From contig JAHJSA010000057.1 of the NCBI GenBank assembly GCA_018830645.1, positions 1 through 56,432 on the forward strand: a DNA stretch of 56,432 nucleotides, given 5' to 3'. The position numbers were made by a program, and so were the translations under genes. Positions 12,403 through 21,921 of this stretch are shown piece by piece. Under the pieces are notes generated by a model. That model was not told the DNA's origin. It ran no database searches and saw only the letters and a list, made by a program, of their open reading frames with translations. This stretch comes from Actinomycetota bacterium. GTDB lineage: Bacteria > Actinomycetota > Thermoleophilia > RBG-16-64-13. Each line of letters opens with the position of its first letter. The first letter of the stretch is position 1.

Positions 12403-13550
12403 CGCTTCCTCCGCTTCGGCGCCAGCTCCGCCTCGATCTCCTCCACCGTCGGCAGGACCGACTGCAACCGCGCCGGCAGCGCCCTCGTCAGCTCATACGT
12501 CGAGATGCCGATCGGCTTGTCGATGCCGGCGAAGCTGTACTCGGCAAGGAGCTGGTCACGCGTCTGGCAGAGGATCAGGCCGATGGTCGGGGCGTCGGTC
12601 GGGTGCTTGAGTCGGTCGTTGACTACGTTGCAGTAGAAGTTCAGCTTGCCGGCGTACTCGGGTTTGAACTTTCCCTTCTTCAAGTCGATGACGACGAACG
12701 ACCGCAGCCTCAGGTGGTAGAACAGCAGGTCGATGTAGAAATCCTCGTCGCCGACGTCGAGACGATACTGCCGGCCGACGAAGGCGAAGCCCTGGCCGAG
12801 CTCGAGGAGAAACTTCTCCAGGTGGCGGACGAGCTCGGTTTCGAGCTCGCGTTCCTGGAAGGGCTCGGTGAGGGTGAGGAAGTCGAATATGTAGGGGTCC
12901 TTGAGTGCCTGCTGGGCAAGGTCCGACTGCGGCGCGGGGAGCGAGGCAGAGAAGTTGGTTACGGCCTTACCGTGCCGGGCGTGGGCCTCGGCGTCGATCT
13001 GGAGGGCAAGGACGTTGCGGCTCCAGCCGTTTGCGAGCGTCTGCTCCATGTACCAGCGGCGGGTGGGGAAGTCTTTCACCTTCTCCATCAGGACGACATG
13101 GTGCGCCCAGGGCACGGACCTCAGGAGCGAGTCCGGCGTTTGTGCAGGCGCTCCCTGCACAATCTGAGTGGACGATTTCGCCACCCCTTGTGGCACTTCT
13201 CCCTGCGGCGGCAATTTCGCCACCGCCGGTGGCGAAAACCCGGCAGGATCGGGGTACGCCCGGTAGAAGGCGATCATCCGGTCGATGTTTCGTTCGGAGA
13301 AGCCTTTCAGCTCCGGCAACTCGTTCTTCAGCTCCTTGGCCAGGCGCGGTATCACCGCCGCACCCCATCCTTCACGACGCTGGCGACCCTCGATCAGCTG
13401 CCCGATGTCCCAGTAGAGCCGGACAAGCTCGGCGTTGACCGCGAGCACCGCCCGCGTCTGCGCAGCCTGGATGCGGCCCTTCACATCGGCGAGCAACGCC
13501 GCGAAGTCGGAACGGTCGACGGCCGCGCCTTTCGGCTTCCTATCCGCCAT
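12399..13550 (-). CDS. DUF1016/YhcG-type PD-(D/E)xK nuclease domain protein
   Basis: This 383-residue protein has the DUF1016 N-terminal domain ([20 protein letters not shown], then [14 protein letters not shown]) and the C-terminal nuclease domain. Its core is [19 protein letters not shown] then VIDLKKGKF around residues 270-300, followed by YCNVVNDRL. Full length and an intact nuclease core argue for a functional protein. YhcG-type proteins occur in and around mobile and restriction loci, and their exact role is not firmly established. Here it sits inside the hsd operon between hsdM and hsdS. Its ATG lies in the Gly-Tyr-Gly codons of an upstream hsdM-tail mini-ORF, and its stop overlaps the next mini-ORF, so it is tightly coupled on both sides. 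Confidence 0.88.
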   Translation of the reverse strand: MADRKPKGAAVDRSDFAALLADVKGRIQAAQTRAVLAVNAELVRLYWDIGQLIEGRQRREGWGAAVIPRLAKELKNELPELKGFSERNIDRMIAFYRAYPDPAGFSPPAVAKLPPQGEVPQGVAKSSTQIVQGAPAQTPDSLLRSVPWAHHVVLMEKVKDFPTRRWYMEQTLANGWSRNVLALQIDAEAHARHGKAVTNFSASLPAPQSDLAQQALKDPYIFDFLTLTEPFQERELETELVRHLEKFLLELGQGFAFVGRQYRLDVGDEDFYIDLLFYHLRLRSFVVIDLKKGKFKPEYAGKLNFYCNVVNDRLKHPTDAPTIGLILCQTRDQLLAEYSFAGIDKPIGISTYELTRALPARLQSVLPTVEEIEAELAPKRRKR

Positions 13551-13671
13551 ACCCCAGCTCCTTCAGGTTGGCGGTAATCACGGCATCACGCCTCGATGCC
13601 TCGAACTGCTGCTCGCGCAGCGTCACAATGAGCCCCTTCATCTTCCTCTCGAACGGCTCGGCGGCGACCAT
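13540..13671 (-). CDS. 43-residue second free-standing copy of the hsdM C-terminal tail
   Basis: Read from ATG 13671, the peptide contains AEPFERKMKGLIVTLREQQF and ends [12 protein letters not shown]. This parallels HsdM's [20 protein letters not shown] and [10 protein letters not shown]. The frame is open further up to ATG 13779, but the added residues (MTSRNVRKRTGNA and similar) have no match to HsdM. The stop TAG at 13540 lies 8 nt beyond the DUF1016 ATG, exactly the geometry seen at the hsdS junction. The copy is diverged from the intact hsdM end, so it is not a recent duplication. It may be a remnant of an older hsdM or a retained coupling element. Confidence 0.65.
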   Translation of the reverse strand: MVAAEPFERKMKGLIVTLREQQFEASRRDAVITANLKELGYGG

Positions 13672-13898
13672 CGCTCCCCCGAAACACGTGCGTGCGTTTC
13701 CCGTGCGTTTCCGTACGTTTCGGGACGTCATTTCGTCCCCCTCACGTATCCGGCTGGGTAGATCGTTGAGTAGCTTCATATCCTTCGCAGATACCCAGGG
13801 AATCGAACCGTCCCAGTAGTCGGATCGGGCCTCTTGGAGCCGACTGGAGCCGCCATGGATTTCTCCGTCGTCGGTGCGATATGCGCGCGCGGTAACCG

Positions 13899-13916
13899 GA
13901 TAACCGCGCGGTTATC
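13899..13916. promoter_or_regulatory. perfect 18-bp palindrome
   Basis: GATAACCGCGCGGTTATC is identical to its reverse complement. It starts immediately downstream of the stop of the winged-helix fragment (13917), in minus-strand direction. A related half, GCGCGGTAACC, lies beside it at 13887-13897. It could be a protein-binding operator, a recombination end or a cruciform; as a terminator it lacks a loop and a T-run. Confidence 0.5.
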
Positions 13917-14111
13917 TTATGCGGGGCGCTCATACCATGCTCCCTTCTTGCTGCCATGCCGGGCGAGGCGTCCGCCCTGGCTTAGCCGGATGAGCAGGCG
14001 ATAAGCTTGGTCTGGTGAGATCCGGCACAGCTCGGCTGCCTCTCTCCGTGTGATCCGGCCGTGCGTTTCGACGTACTGCAGGGACCATATGCTCCTGTTG
14101 CAGGGGCTCAA
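13917..14111 (-). pseudogene. winged-helix C-terminal piece of a split AlbA_2-type gene
   Basis: 64 codons from TTG 14111, which overlaps the TGA of the AlbA_2 piece. The peptide reads LQYVETHGRITRREAAELCR then ISPDQAYRLLIRLSQGGRL, a typical winged helix-turn-helix with recognition helix SPDQAYRLL. AlbA_2/Schlafen-like regulators commonly end in such a domain after a central ATP-binding region of about 200-300 residues, which is missing here. The simplest reading is an internal deletion with frameshift in one ancestral gene. Independent expression of a small DNA-binding protein cannot be excluded. Confidence 0.6.
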
Positions 14112-14415
14112 AACCGCGCCTGCGCAACGGTGATTTCCTCGACATGTACCGTCAGGGCCGGCCTCGTCCGCCCGCCGACGAGTGCCGCCACTCTATCGAC
14201 GTCCGTTGCGGCGCCGTGCCGGGGGCGTGCCCCACTGAACCCACCGTCGTCCTCAACGCCGACCAGCAGCCAGGCCGCCTCATTCCCGGGGCGGTTCGCC
14301 AGGCAGATGACCGTCTCCACGAGATCACGGTCGTTGAGTCGAGTTCGTTCCTCGCTCTTGAATTCGACGGTCAGGGTCTCACCGGCGGCAATCAGGCGGC
14401 GGAGTTCTTCAGGAG

Positions 14416-14419
<4 letters not shown>
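14108..14419 (-). pseudogene. AlbA_2 domain N-terminal piece
   Basis: 103 codons from TTG 14419, overlapping the hsdM stop as TTGA. The peptide begins [20 protein letters not shown], the characteristic AlbA_2 start, and continues [19 protein letters not shown], the core strands. It stops after about 100 residues, whereas family proteins run to about 400 with a C-terminal winged helix. That winged helix is encoded directly downstream, in a shifted frame. The gene is therefore probably broken by an internal deletion. In restriction loci, AlbA_2 proteins are accessory genes thought to bind nucleic acid, but a specific role is not established. Confidence 0.65.
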
Positions 14420-16101
<1,682 letters not shown>

Positions 16102-16242
16102 AACGGAACTCCCGTTCGGTGGCGAGGTTCGACTCAGCGGACTCCAACATCGTACAACTTCCGGCGGACGGAACGGAAACGCCTACCTCTGCGGCTCCCT
16201 CGGGAGCCAGGGTGGCCGGGACGGCGACCCGGCAGGCCATGC

Positions 16243-16443
16243 TCACCGCCGGCGACCCTTCCCCGGCTCGCGGATGAGACCCACGGCGGCGAACCACCAT
16301 TTCCGTCGCAGCGCGAAGGTCGCGGCGAAGAGCGCCCACAGGACGGCGGCAGCCACGCTCAGAATCCCTCGGGCAAGCAGGAGCGCCGATCGAGCCTCGC
16401 GAATCGGCCGACGTCGCGGTGCCCCTGTCTCCACTTCAGTCAT
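16243..16443 (-). CDS. possible small membrane protein
   Basis: A 66-codon frame from ATG 16443 encodes a charged N-terminus, one hydrophobic segment ([20 protein letters not shown]) and a basic C-terminal tail, PGKGRRR. That is the layout of a single-span small membrane protein with the positive end inside. The GAGGG upstream lies only two bases from the start, so expression is uncertain. It is the only candidate gene in the 560 bp between hsdM and hicB. No homology is recognised. Confidence 0.35.
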   Translation of the reverse strand: MTEVETGAPRRRPIREARSALLLARGILSVAAAVLWALFAATFALRRKWWFAAVGLIREPGKGRRR

Positions 16444-16663
16444 GGCCCTCTGATGGTGTCACAGGCCCCTGCCTCCTCGAGCGGACGAGCCGTGCGCGTC
16501 GCGTGCCGAACGACCGAATCCTCTCGTCGTCCAGCCGATCGTACACTGCGGGTCCGACGGAACGAAAGCGACGGCCGTTCAATATCCAACCAAAGACCGA
16601 TTGCCCAGGACCTCCCGATGGCGCACGATGGCGGACGGGTGGAGCGATACGCGAGGAGGTATC

Positions 16664-16957
16664 ATGGAGGTGACCGTGAGCGGCGACCGGCAGGCAGCTG
16701 GTGTCTTGGATCGAACACCCGGAGGTCGAGGCCCATTGAAACTTCAGTTCACCGCCGTCTTCGAAGAAGTACCTGAGGGGTTCATCGGCTACGTCGAGGA
16801 GTTGCCGGGTGCCAACACGCAAGCGCCGACCCTCGACGAGGCGCGGGCCAGCCTTGCGGAAGCCGTCGAACTGGTGTTGGAGGCCAACCGCCTGCTCGCC
16901 GAGGAGAGATTGGGCGGCCGGACCGTCATTCGCGAGCCCCTCAGCCTCAGGGGGTGA
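16664..16957 (+). CDS. hicB: HicB-type antitoxin
   Basis: 97 residues from ATG 16664, picked over an earlier frame start at 16601 because GAGGAGGT lies directly upstream. The core follows the HicB partial RNase H-like fold: [20 protein letters not shown], then [25 protein letters not shown]. No C-terminal DNA-binding domain is evident after the [10 protein letters not shown] helix, so autoregulation by this protein alone is uncertain. The stop overlaps the hicA GTG. HicB neutralises the HicA mRNA interferase by binding it; antitoxin-first order is common for this family. Confidence 0.88.
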   Translation: MEVTVSGDRQAAGVLDRTPGGRGPLKLQFTAVFEEVPEGFIGYVEELPGANTQAPTLDEARASLAEAVELVLEANRLLAEERLGGRTVIREPLSLRG

Positions 16958-17139
16958 AGAGGGCCGACCTCGTCCGACACCTGCGGACCCACGGCTGCGA
17001 ACTACTACGGGAAGGCGGAAGCCACTCCGTGTATGTGAACCGCGACGCGGGCAAGGCCACCGCGGTACCGCGACACCGCGAGATCAACGACTTCCTCGCG
17101 CGCAAGATTTGTCGGGACCTGGACGTACCTGGGCCGTGA
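16954..17139 (+). CDS. hicA: HicA-type mRNA interferase toxin
   Basis: 61 residues from GTG 16954, overlapping the hicB stop by GTGA. The sequence has the HicA double-stranded RNA-binding-like fold with [20 protein letters not shown], the catalytic His in GGSHSVYVN and the end AVPRHREINDFLARKICRDL. Length and key residues are standard, so the toxin is probably active. Together with hicB it forms a type II toxin-antitoxin operon, lying at the edge of the hsd island. Confidence 0.9.
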   Translation: MKRADLVRHLRTHGCELLREGGSHSVYVNRDAGKATAVPRHREINDFLARKICRDLDVPGP

Positions 17140-17149
17140 GGCCCCACCC

Positions 17150-17430
17150 CCCACCTCCTCGATCACGAAGTTCAACTCCACCGGGTCCGGGATCTCCAGG
17201 CCCGTCCACCTCGCGCAGACGGTCGGCCAGGAGGGCGGCATTCTCGTGGTCCTCGGCCGGGCGCTCCAGGTTGTGATCGAGGGCGTAGACGCCGGTAGCG
17301 CCCAGGATGCCCACCTGGAGCATGGCGCCTCCGCACTTCTTGCGGTGTTCCGGGCCTGGGCGAAGAAGTCAGCCGAGCCGGCGAGCACCGAGCCCACCTG
17401 CGCCGCCAGGCCTTTCGAGAGGCACAGTCA
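17150..17430 (-). pseudogene. threonine-aldolase-like remnant with frameshifts
   Basis: On the minus strand three consecutive pieces match the C-terminal half of an L-threonine aldolase. LCLSKGLAAQVGSVLAGSAD is in one frame, GGAMLQVGILGATGVYALDH followed by RPAEDHENAALLADRL is in a second, and GLEIPDPVELNFVIEEV is back in the first. Two frameshifts and the missing PLP-lysine half show it is non-functional. It begins directly after a stop codon that ends a sigma-factor-like fragment, so two unrelated genes have been joined. Confidence 0.7.
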
Positions 17431-17664
17431 GAGCTGCACGAAGGCCTCCTGCCCTGCATCGGCAGCCGCGTCGGAATCGGCGGAAGCGATGATGAGCAGC
17501 CGCACGAGCCGCGAATCGTGGGCGCGGAAGAGGGCCTCCGGCGACGAGTAGTGAAGCGTGTGGCACGACCTCTCCCTGATGATGCCGTCGCTTCGCTTTC
17601 GCTCAGAGTCCGCTCCTCTCCCGGGGTCCTCCGCGGCGGTCCCTCTTGTTCGATCTGTACACAT
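17428..17664 (-). pseudogene. ECF sigma factor region-2-like fragment
   Basis: The minus-strand frame contains SPEALFRAHDSRLVRLLIIA then AADAGQEAFVQL, resembling region 2 of extracytoplasmic-function sigma factors, where a typical version reads FRxHxxRLVR and ending in AxDxxQEAFVxxW. It ends at TGA 17428 with no region 4, and the residues before SPEAL look random. Immediately after the stop the sequence becomes threonine-aldolase-like. This is a truncated fragment at a rearrangement junction, not a working sigma factor. Confidence 0.55.
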
Positions 17665-17926
17665 CGCAGCCCGGCCGTCTTACGACAGGGCTGCCGCCTA
17701 TTGCGAAGCGTAGGCCCCTCCGTCGGCGCCTATCCAACAGACCACCGATTCTGGTCTCAAAATCGCCCCGGAACCCTGCGTTCAAGGCCGCGCGGGAAGA
17801 GCCGTCGCTGTGGCAGCAAGGTATTCCGGGGCTCTCGCGTTTCCTTTGATTGCCGGCGCGTTCTGTCCGCGCCAAGGTCTATTCTGGGCGTACAAATGTT
17901 CGGTTTGACCGGAGGGCGGCGGGCGA
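17665..17926. other. no supported gene
   Basis: All six frames were read. The open frames are short, arginine-rich shadows without ribosome sites or recognisable domains. The stretch lies between the chimeric remnants and the small repressor switch, and nothing specific is seen. Confidence 0.5.
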
Positions 17927-18097
17927 ATGACGGGACGGGAAACACTCGAAAAAGTGGCCGCAATGCTGGCGGAGGTGCCTCAGGATGACCCAGCGGCGGA
18001 CTGGTGCCATGCACTCGCCCGGCTCATTGCGACTCGCCTTCTCCCCTCCGGCCCGGGCGATTCTGCTGGTACCGATGACCCTCGATCACCGCCTTGA
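17927..18097 (+). CDS. possible small ORF, unknown
   Basis: 56 codons from ATG 17927, beginning MTGRETLEKVAAMLAEVPQD and continuing with an acidic, helix-forming stretch before a proline-rich end. GGAGG lies about 12 nt upstream. It overlaps the 3' end of the convergent repressor gene by about 70 bp, which lowers confidence. No family is recognised. Confidence 0.25.
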   Translation: MTGRETLEKVAAMLAEVPQDDPAADWCHALARLIATRLLPSGPGDSAGTDDPRSPP

Positions 18098-18386
18098 TGT
18101 CGAGTAGATCCAGCCATCCGTTGGCGATGGCTTCGGCCACGAGCTCCTTCGCCTTTTCCTGTGCGTACCTGGGGAAGAGATCGCCGGGGTCGACTTGAAG
18201 CGCTTCAGCCAGCTTTTCCATGGTCCACAAAGTCGGCTGCCGCTCGCCCTTCATGTAGCGGGTGATCTGCGCCGGATTGATGTCCGCTAGATGGGCCAGC
18301 TCGGACTGACCCATATCCCGGTCTGCCAGGAGGGACCGGAGTCGCTTCACGAAAGTTTCTCGCTCGTCGTCTCGCAGCCTTGCCAT
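18024..18386 (-). CDS. XRE/cI-like repressor
   Basis: 120 residues from ATG 18386; an upstream ATG at 18428 would add 14 residues but lies inside an operator and only a few bases from the predicted transcript start. The N-terminal helix-turn-helix is MGQSELAHLADINPAQITRY, followed by MEKLAEALQVDPGDLFPRY. The C-terminal 45 residues are helical and then polar, without a peptidase-type domain, so induction by self-cleavage is unlikely. It is divergent from another HTH gene with two near-identical operators between them, as in a cI/Cro-type switch. Likely phage or island regulator. Confidence 0.85.
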   Translation of the reverse strand: MARLRDDERETFVKRLRSLLADRDMGQSELAHLADINPAQITRYMKGERQPTLWTMEKLAEALQVDPGDLFPRYAQEKAKELVAEAIANGWLDLLDIKAVIEGHRYQQNRPGRRGEGESQ

Positions 18387-18419
18387 TCTGGCAATGCTAC
18401 AGCAATTTCCGCATCCATG

Positions 18420-18470
18420 ATTGCCCATCGGGCAATAAGCATGCTATCCTCGTGTTGCCCGGTGGGCAAT
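18420..18470. promoter_or_regulatory. divergent promoters with two matching operators
   Basis: Operator 1 at 18420-18436 is ATTGCCC-ATC-GGGCAAT and operator 2 at 18455-18469 is TTGCCC-GGT-GGGCAA; the centres are 34 bp apart. A plus-strand promoter can be read as TTGCCC 18421-18426 and TATCCT 18445-18450 (18-bp spacer). A minus-strand promoter can be read as TTGCCC (complement of 18464-18469) and TAGCAT (complement of 18441-18446), with a 17-bp spacer. Each operator therefore covers a -35 element, which fits mutual repression by the two flanking HTH proteins. Confidence 0.7.
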
Positions 18471-18486
18471 ATGGAAAGGGCACAGC

Positions 18487-18756
18487 GTGAGGCTTTGCAT
18501 CTCGGAATGCCTGCAGGCCTACAACCAGCAGCGCGAGCCTGGTGAGTTCCCGATGTCCAAGGCCGGTCTCGCCAAAGCTCTCGGCGTCCACCCGTCGCAG
18601 GTGAGTCGATGGGATACCGGGCGCCGGCGGGTGACGGTAGAGGCAGCGCGGCGAATCGCTGAGGTACTGCATTGCCAAGTCGCCGACCTTATCCCCGGCC
18701 CCGGCGGTTGCCTGGAAGAGAACACACACGAAGCGACCAAGCAGCAAACCTCATGA
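18487..18756 (+). CDS. Cro-like helix-turn-helix regulator
   Basis: 89 residues from GTG 18487, with GGAAAGG upstream. The HTH is MSKAGLAKALGVHPSQVSRW followed by DTGRRRVTVEAARRIAEVL, and the protein ends in a short polar tail. It is transcribed away from the cI-like gene and its start lies 17 bp beyond operator 2. It probably forms the opposing half of the switch, and its stop overlaps the next gene's ATG, so the two are translationally coupled. Confidence 0.82.
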   Translation: MRLCISECLQAYNQQREPGEFPMSKAGLAKALGVHPSQVSRWDTGRRRVTVEAARRIAEVLHCQVADLIPGPGGCLEENTHEATKQQTS

Positions 18757-19031
18757 ACCGTCCACACCGAAAGCGCCCTCTGCTTTGGACATCCCCTGGG
18801 AGCGCCGTCCCCGCAGACGGCTCGCTTTGCGGCAGCGAACAGGCAGGGGTGAGAAACCCGCCGTCCCCTCCCTCGGCTGCTTCCGGCGAAAAGTTCCCCC
18901 GGCCGGTCATCGGACCGGATGGTGAGACTCGCTATGTCTGCCCGGTATGTGGATGGGAAGGTTGGGGGATGACGCTGGCCATACTATGCCAGCTTGGCCA
19001 CGAGAGCAAGTCACCCGCATCCGGGGCATAG
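18753..19031 (+). CDS. small zinc-ribbon-like protein, unknown
   Basis: 92 residues from ATG 18753, overlapping the Cro-like gene's stop as ATGA. The first 55 residues are basic and proline/serine-rich. The C-terminal part holds YVCPVCGWEGWG, then LCQLGH, giving Cys-x2-Cys...Cys-x3-His, a plausible single zinc site. Translational coupling to a regulator suggests a related role such as an early phage protein, but no family is recognised. Confidence 0.55.
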   Translation: MNRPHRKRPLLWTSPGSAVPADGSLCGSEQAGVRNPPSPPSAASGEKFPRPVIGPDGETRYVCPVCGWEGWGMTLAILCQLGHESKSPASGA

Positions 19032-19182
19032 AGCTCGTTTCAAAACGAACCCTTGGCCGTCGCGGTCGCACTGGCCGCCGCGATGCGGGTCGCCCGCGCG
19101 CATAATCTGTCGCGACCTGGATGTGAACGAAAGATCACCGGCTCCCCCGCCTCAAGCATCCCTTACCTACCCCGCCGACCGC

Positions 19183-20097
19183 CTACGCCGGCAACACGCT
19201 CCACGCAGCGGTCGCCGATTCCTCCAAGACCTTCAGGAATGCGCGCACCGGCGGTGACTTGTACGCGTCGGCGAGGAAGATGATGTCGGTCTCAAGCGTG
19301 AGGTCACCTTCCGCGAGGGGCACCGGCACGAGCTTGCCGGCGCCGAGCTCCTCGCGCATGTCGGGCTCGTAGAGGAAGGCCAGGGATCGACCCTCGGCGA
19401 CGTACCGCTTGATGAAGTCCACCGAACCCGACTCCATCACGATCCTGGGCGTCACTGCCTCCTTGGCCAGGCGCGCGGTCACCGCCTGGCGCGAGCCCGA
19501 GCCGCTCTCCCTGACGATGAGCGGCTGACCCTCCAGGTCGGCCCAACTCACTCCGGCGCGACCCGCGAACGGGTGCGCAGCTCCCACCACCAGCGTGAGC
19601 ACCACCCGGCGGTAGTGCTGCGTGCGTGTGCGCGACGAGTAGTCCATCCGTCCGACCACGGCGAGGTGGTTGCGGTGCGATTCCACGCTCCGCACCATCT
19701 CCTCGGAACTCCCTTCGTCGAGAGCCACCGAGATAGCCGGATAGCGCTCGCAGAAGGCGGTCATGATCGAAGGCATCAAGTAGCGGGCGAAGATCTTCGT
19801 GGTGCCGACCCTCACCTCCCCACGAGCGAGCGTGCCCAGTTCGCGTATGGCCTGTTCGGCCTGCTCGGCCTCTTCGAAGATACGCTCGGCGTACTCGAAG
19901 AGGATGCCTCCGGCGTCCGTCAGCTCCATGGAACGTCCCACCTTGTGGAACAGACCGACGCCGTAGTACGTCTCGAGCGACTTGATGTTCTGGCTCACGG
20001 CGGGCTGGGTGATGTGGAGCATCTCAGCCGCACGGCGGTAGGTGCCCTCACGGGCGGCCATGTAGAACACGCGAAGCTGGTTCAGATTGAGAAGCAC
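19183..20097 (-). CDS. LysR-family transcriptional regulator
   Basis: 304 residues from GTG 20097, chosen because GGGGGG lies 4-5 nt upstream and the family N-terminus (LLNLNQLRVFYMAAREGTYR) starts there; the frame stays open to 20253 without a ribosome site. The winged HTH is RAAEMLHITQPAVSQNIKSL. The periplasmic-binding-like effector domain begins LARGEVRVGTTKIFARYLMP. It is divergent from the FAD oxidoreductase gene, the usual position of a LysR activator relative to its target. Its C-terminus is complete. The CysB/CbbR-like layout suggests a small acid effector, but which one is unknown. Confidence 0.92.
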   Translation of the reverse strand: MLLNLNQLRVFYMAAREGTYRRAAEMLHITQPAVSQNIKSLETYYGVGLFHKVGRSMELTDAGGILFEYAERIFEEAEQAEQAIRELGTLARGEVRVGTTKIFARYLMPSIMTAFCERYPAISVALDEGSSEEMVRSVESHRNHLAVVGRMDYSSRTRTQHYRRVVLTLVVGAAHPFAGRAGVSWADLEGQPLIVRESGSGSRQAVTARLAKEAVTPRIVMESGSVDFIKRYVAEGRSLAFLYEPDMREELGAGKLVPVPLAEGDLTLETDIIFLADAYKSPPVRAFLKVLEESATAAWSVLPA

Positions 20098-20276
20098 TCG
20101 TCCCCCCGGCGCCGCCTCGGACCACTCACCCATAAGTCTAGCTGATTGCTCGATTAGTACAACTACCTTGTGCTGATCGTCATGAGGGGTAGTATTGGTT
20201 GCACCGAGCGCTCCGGATCGTTGGGGGGGTGGCGCTCCGGACACGGGCGCCAAGTCGTGACGCCGATGGGGGGATG

Positions 20277-21896
20277 ATGACGACCTACGACGGGATCATT
20301 CTGGGAGGCGGGCCGAACGGCCTGACACTGGCGGCCTACATGGCCCGAGCGGGCCAGAAGGTGTTGGTGCTCGAGAGGCGCATGGAGATCGGCGGAGGGC
20401 TGGCCACCGAGAAGGTCACCATCCCCGGCTGGATCCACAACACCCACGCCGTCTACCACATGATGGTCGACTACGCCCCGGTGTTCAACGACCTCGAGTT
20501 GCTCTCCACCTACGGGCTCGAATTCGTGCGCCCGGAGCCCGTGATGGCCATGCCGCTCTCCGACGGCCGCGCGGTGTGCCTCTACTCCGACCCCGAGAAG
20601 ACCGCCGAGAACCTCGCGCACTTCAGCAAGGCCGACGCAGACGCCTATCGCTACATGCACGCCCACTTCGGTACGCTGATGCGGGACTTCCTCGGGCCGG
20701 CCACCTACGAGAAGCCGCATCCGCCGCTGCACCAGTTGGCCAACCTTCAGAAGACCGAAGTGGGTAGAGCCATCAACGACCTCACCGAACAGACTCCGCA
20801 GCAGATCGTAGAGGGTCTGTTCGAGAACGAACACGTGCGCGGGCTCATGCTCTACGCGGCCTGCTTCTGGGGGCTCGACTACGACCTCGAGGGACTCGGC
20901 TACCTCGTGCCGCTCATGCTCGAACGGTCCACGAACTACCAGCTCCTCAAGGGCGGCAGCCACCAGCTCTCGAACCGGCTATCCAAAGACATCTACGCCC
21001 ACGGCGGCATGATCCTGGGCAGCCAGCTGATCAAGCGGATCATCGTGGAAGACGGCCGCGCGGTCGGCGTGGAGATGGAGGACGGCGCCGTGCACCGGGC
21101 GGAGAAGTTCGTGGCCTCCAGCCTCGATCCCCACCAGACCTTCATCGACTACGTGGGCGAGGAGAATCTGGAGCCCGGGTTCGTCACGCGGGTGAAGGAT
21201 TGGCAGTGGGACACCTGGAGCCACAACAGCGTGCACCTCGCGCTCGAGGAACCGCCCGATTTCGTCGCCGCCCGGTGGAACCCCGACGTCAACAAGGCCT
21301 TCGTCCACGTGCTCGGCTACGACACCCACCACGACATGATCGATCACTGGGACGCCGTGTTCGACGGCGAGCTCCTGCCGGACGCCGGTTTCAACGCCTG
21401 CTTCCCCTCGGTGCACGACCCCTACCAGGCGCCGCCCGGCAAGGCCAGCGGGCTGATCTCCGAGCACGCGCCCTACGACCTCTTCGACGGCGGCTCCGAC
21501 GCCTGGTACAAGATCCGCGACCAGCATGCCGACGAATTGACGGCCACGCTTCGCACCTACGCGCCGAACCTGACCGACGACAAGATCGTGTGGCGCTACC
21601 TCTCGACGCCGAAGGACGTGGCCAACAAGTTCGCCACCATGGTGAAGGGCTCCATCAAACACGGCGCGTACAAGCCGCTGCAGATGGGTTACCTGCGCCC
21701 CAACGAGGAGTGCTCGCACAACCAGACACCCATCGAGGGCCTCTACGTGTGCGGCGCCAGCGTATTCCCGGGCGGCATGGTCACCTTCGGCCCCGGCTAC
21801 TGCGCCGCCAACCAACTGGCCGAGGACTTCGGCATCGAGAAGTGGTGGACGGAACCGGACCATATGGCGGCAGCCCGAGCCAAGGGGATGCTGTGA
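20277..21896 (+). CDS. COG1233-type NAD(P)/FAD-dependent oxidoreductase (first of two)
   Basis: 539 residues from ATG 20277, using the GGGG run just upstream; ATG 20274 is equally in frame. The FAD-binding Rossmann motif is DGIILGGGPNGLTLAAYMAR, and the second ADP-binding strand is VLVLERRMEIGGGLATEK. The C-terminal family motif is EGLYVCGASVFPGGMVTFGP. These place it with phytoene-desaturase-related amine-oxidase-fold proteins, which dehydrogenate, isomerise or saturate C-C bonds of hydrophobic substrates. No membrane segment is evident. It is the first gene of a plus-strand catabolic run divergent from LysR. A second relative lies 680 bp downstream, so the two may act as a pair. Confidence 0.85.
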   Translation: MTTYDGIILGGGPNGLTLAAYMARAGQKVLVLERRMEIGGGLATEKVTIPGWIHNTHAVYHMMVDYAPVFNDLELLSTYGLEFVRPEPVMAMPLSDGRAVCLYSDPEKTAENLAHFSKADADAYRYMHAHFGTLMRDFLGPATYEKPHPPLHQLANLQKTEVGRAINDLTEQTPQQIVEGLFENEHVRGLMLYAACFWGLDYDLEGLGYLVPLMLERSTNYQLLKGGSHQLSNRLSKDIYAHGGMILGSQLIKRIIVEDGRAVGVEMEDGAVHRAEKFVASSLDPHQTFIDYVGEENLEPGFVTRVKDWQWDTWSHNSVHLALEEPPDFVAARWNPDVNKAFVHVLGYDTHHDMIDHWDAVFDGELLPDAGFNACFPSVHDPYQAPPGKASGLISEHAPYDLFDGGSDAWYKIRDQHADELTATLRTYAPNLTDDKIVWRYLSTPKDVANKFATMVKGSIKHGAYKPLQMGYLRPNEECSHNQTPIEGLYVCGASVFPGGMVTFGPGYCAANQLAEDFGIEKWWTEPDHMAAARAKGML

Positions 21897-21921
21897 AAGC
21901 GAGCGGGAGGACACGCCGGCT

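Noticed and set aside
17603-17875. 90-codon minus-strand frame
   Set aside because: Arg-rich, without start signals or homology; lies in a region of remnants.
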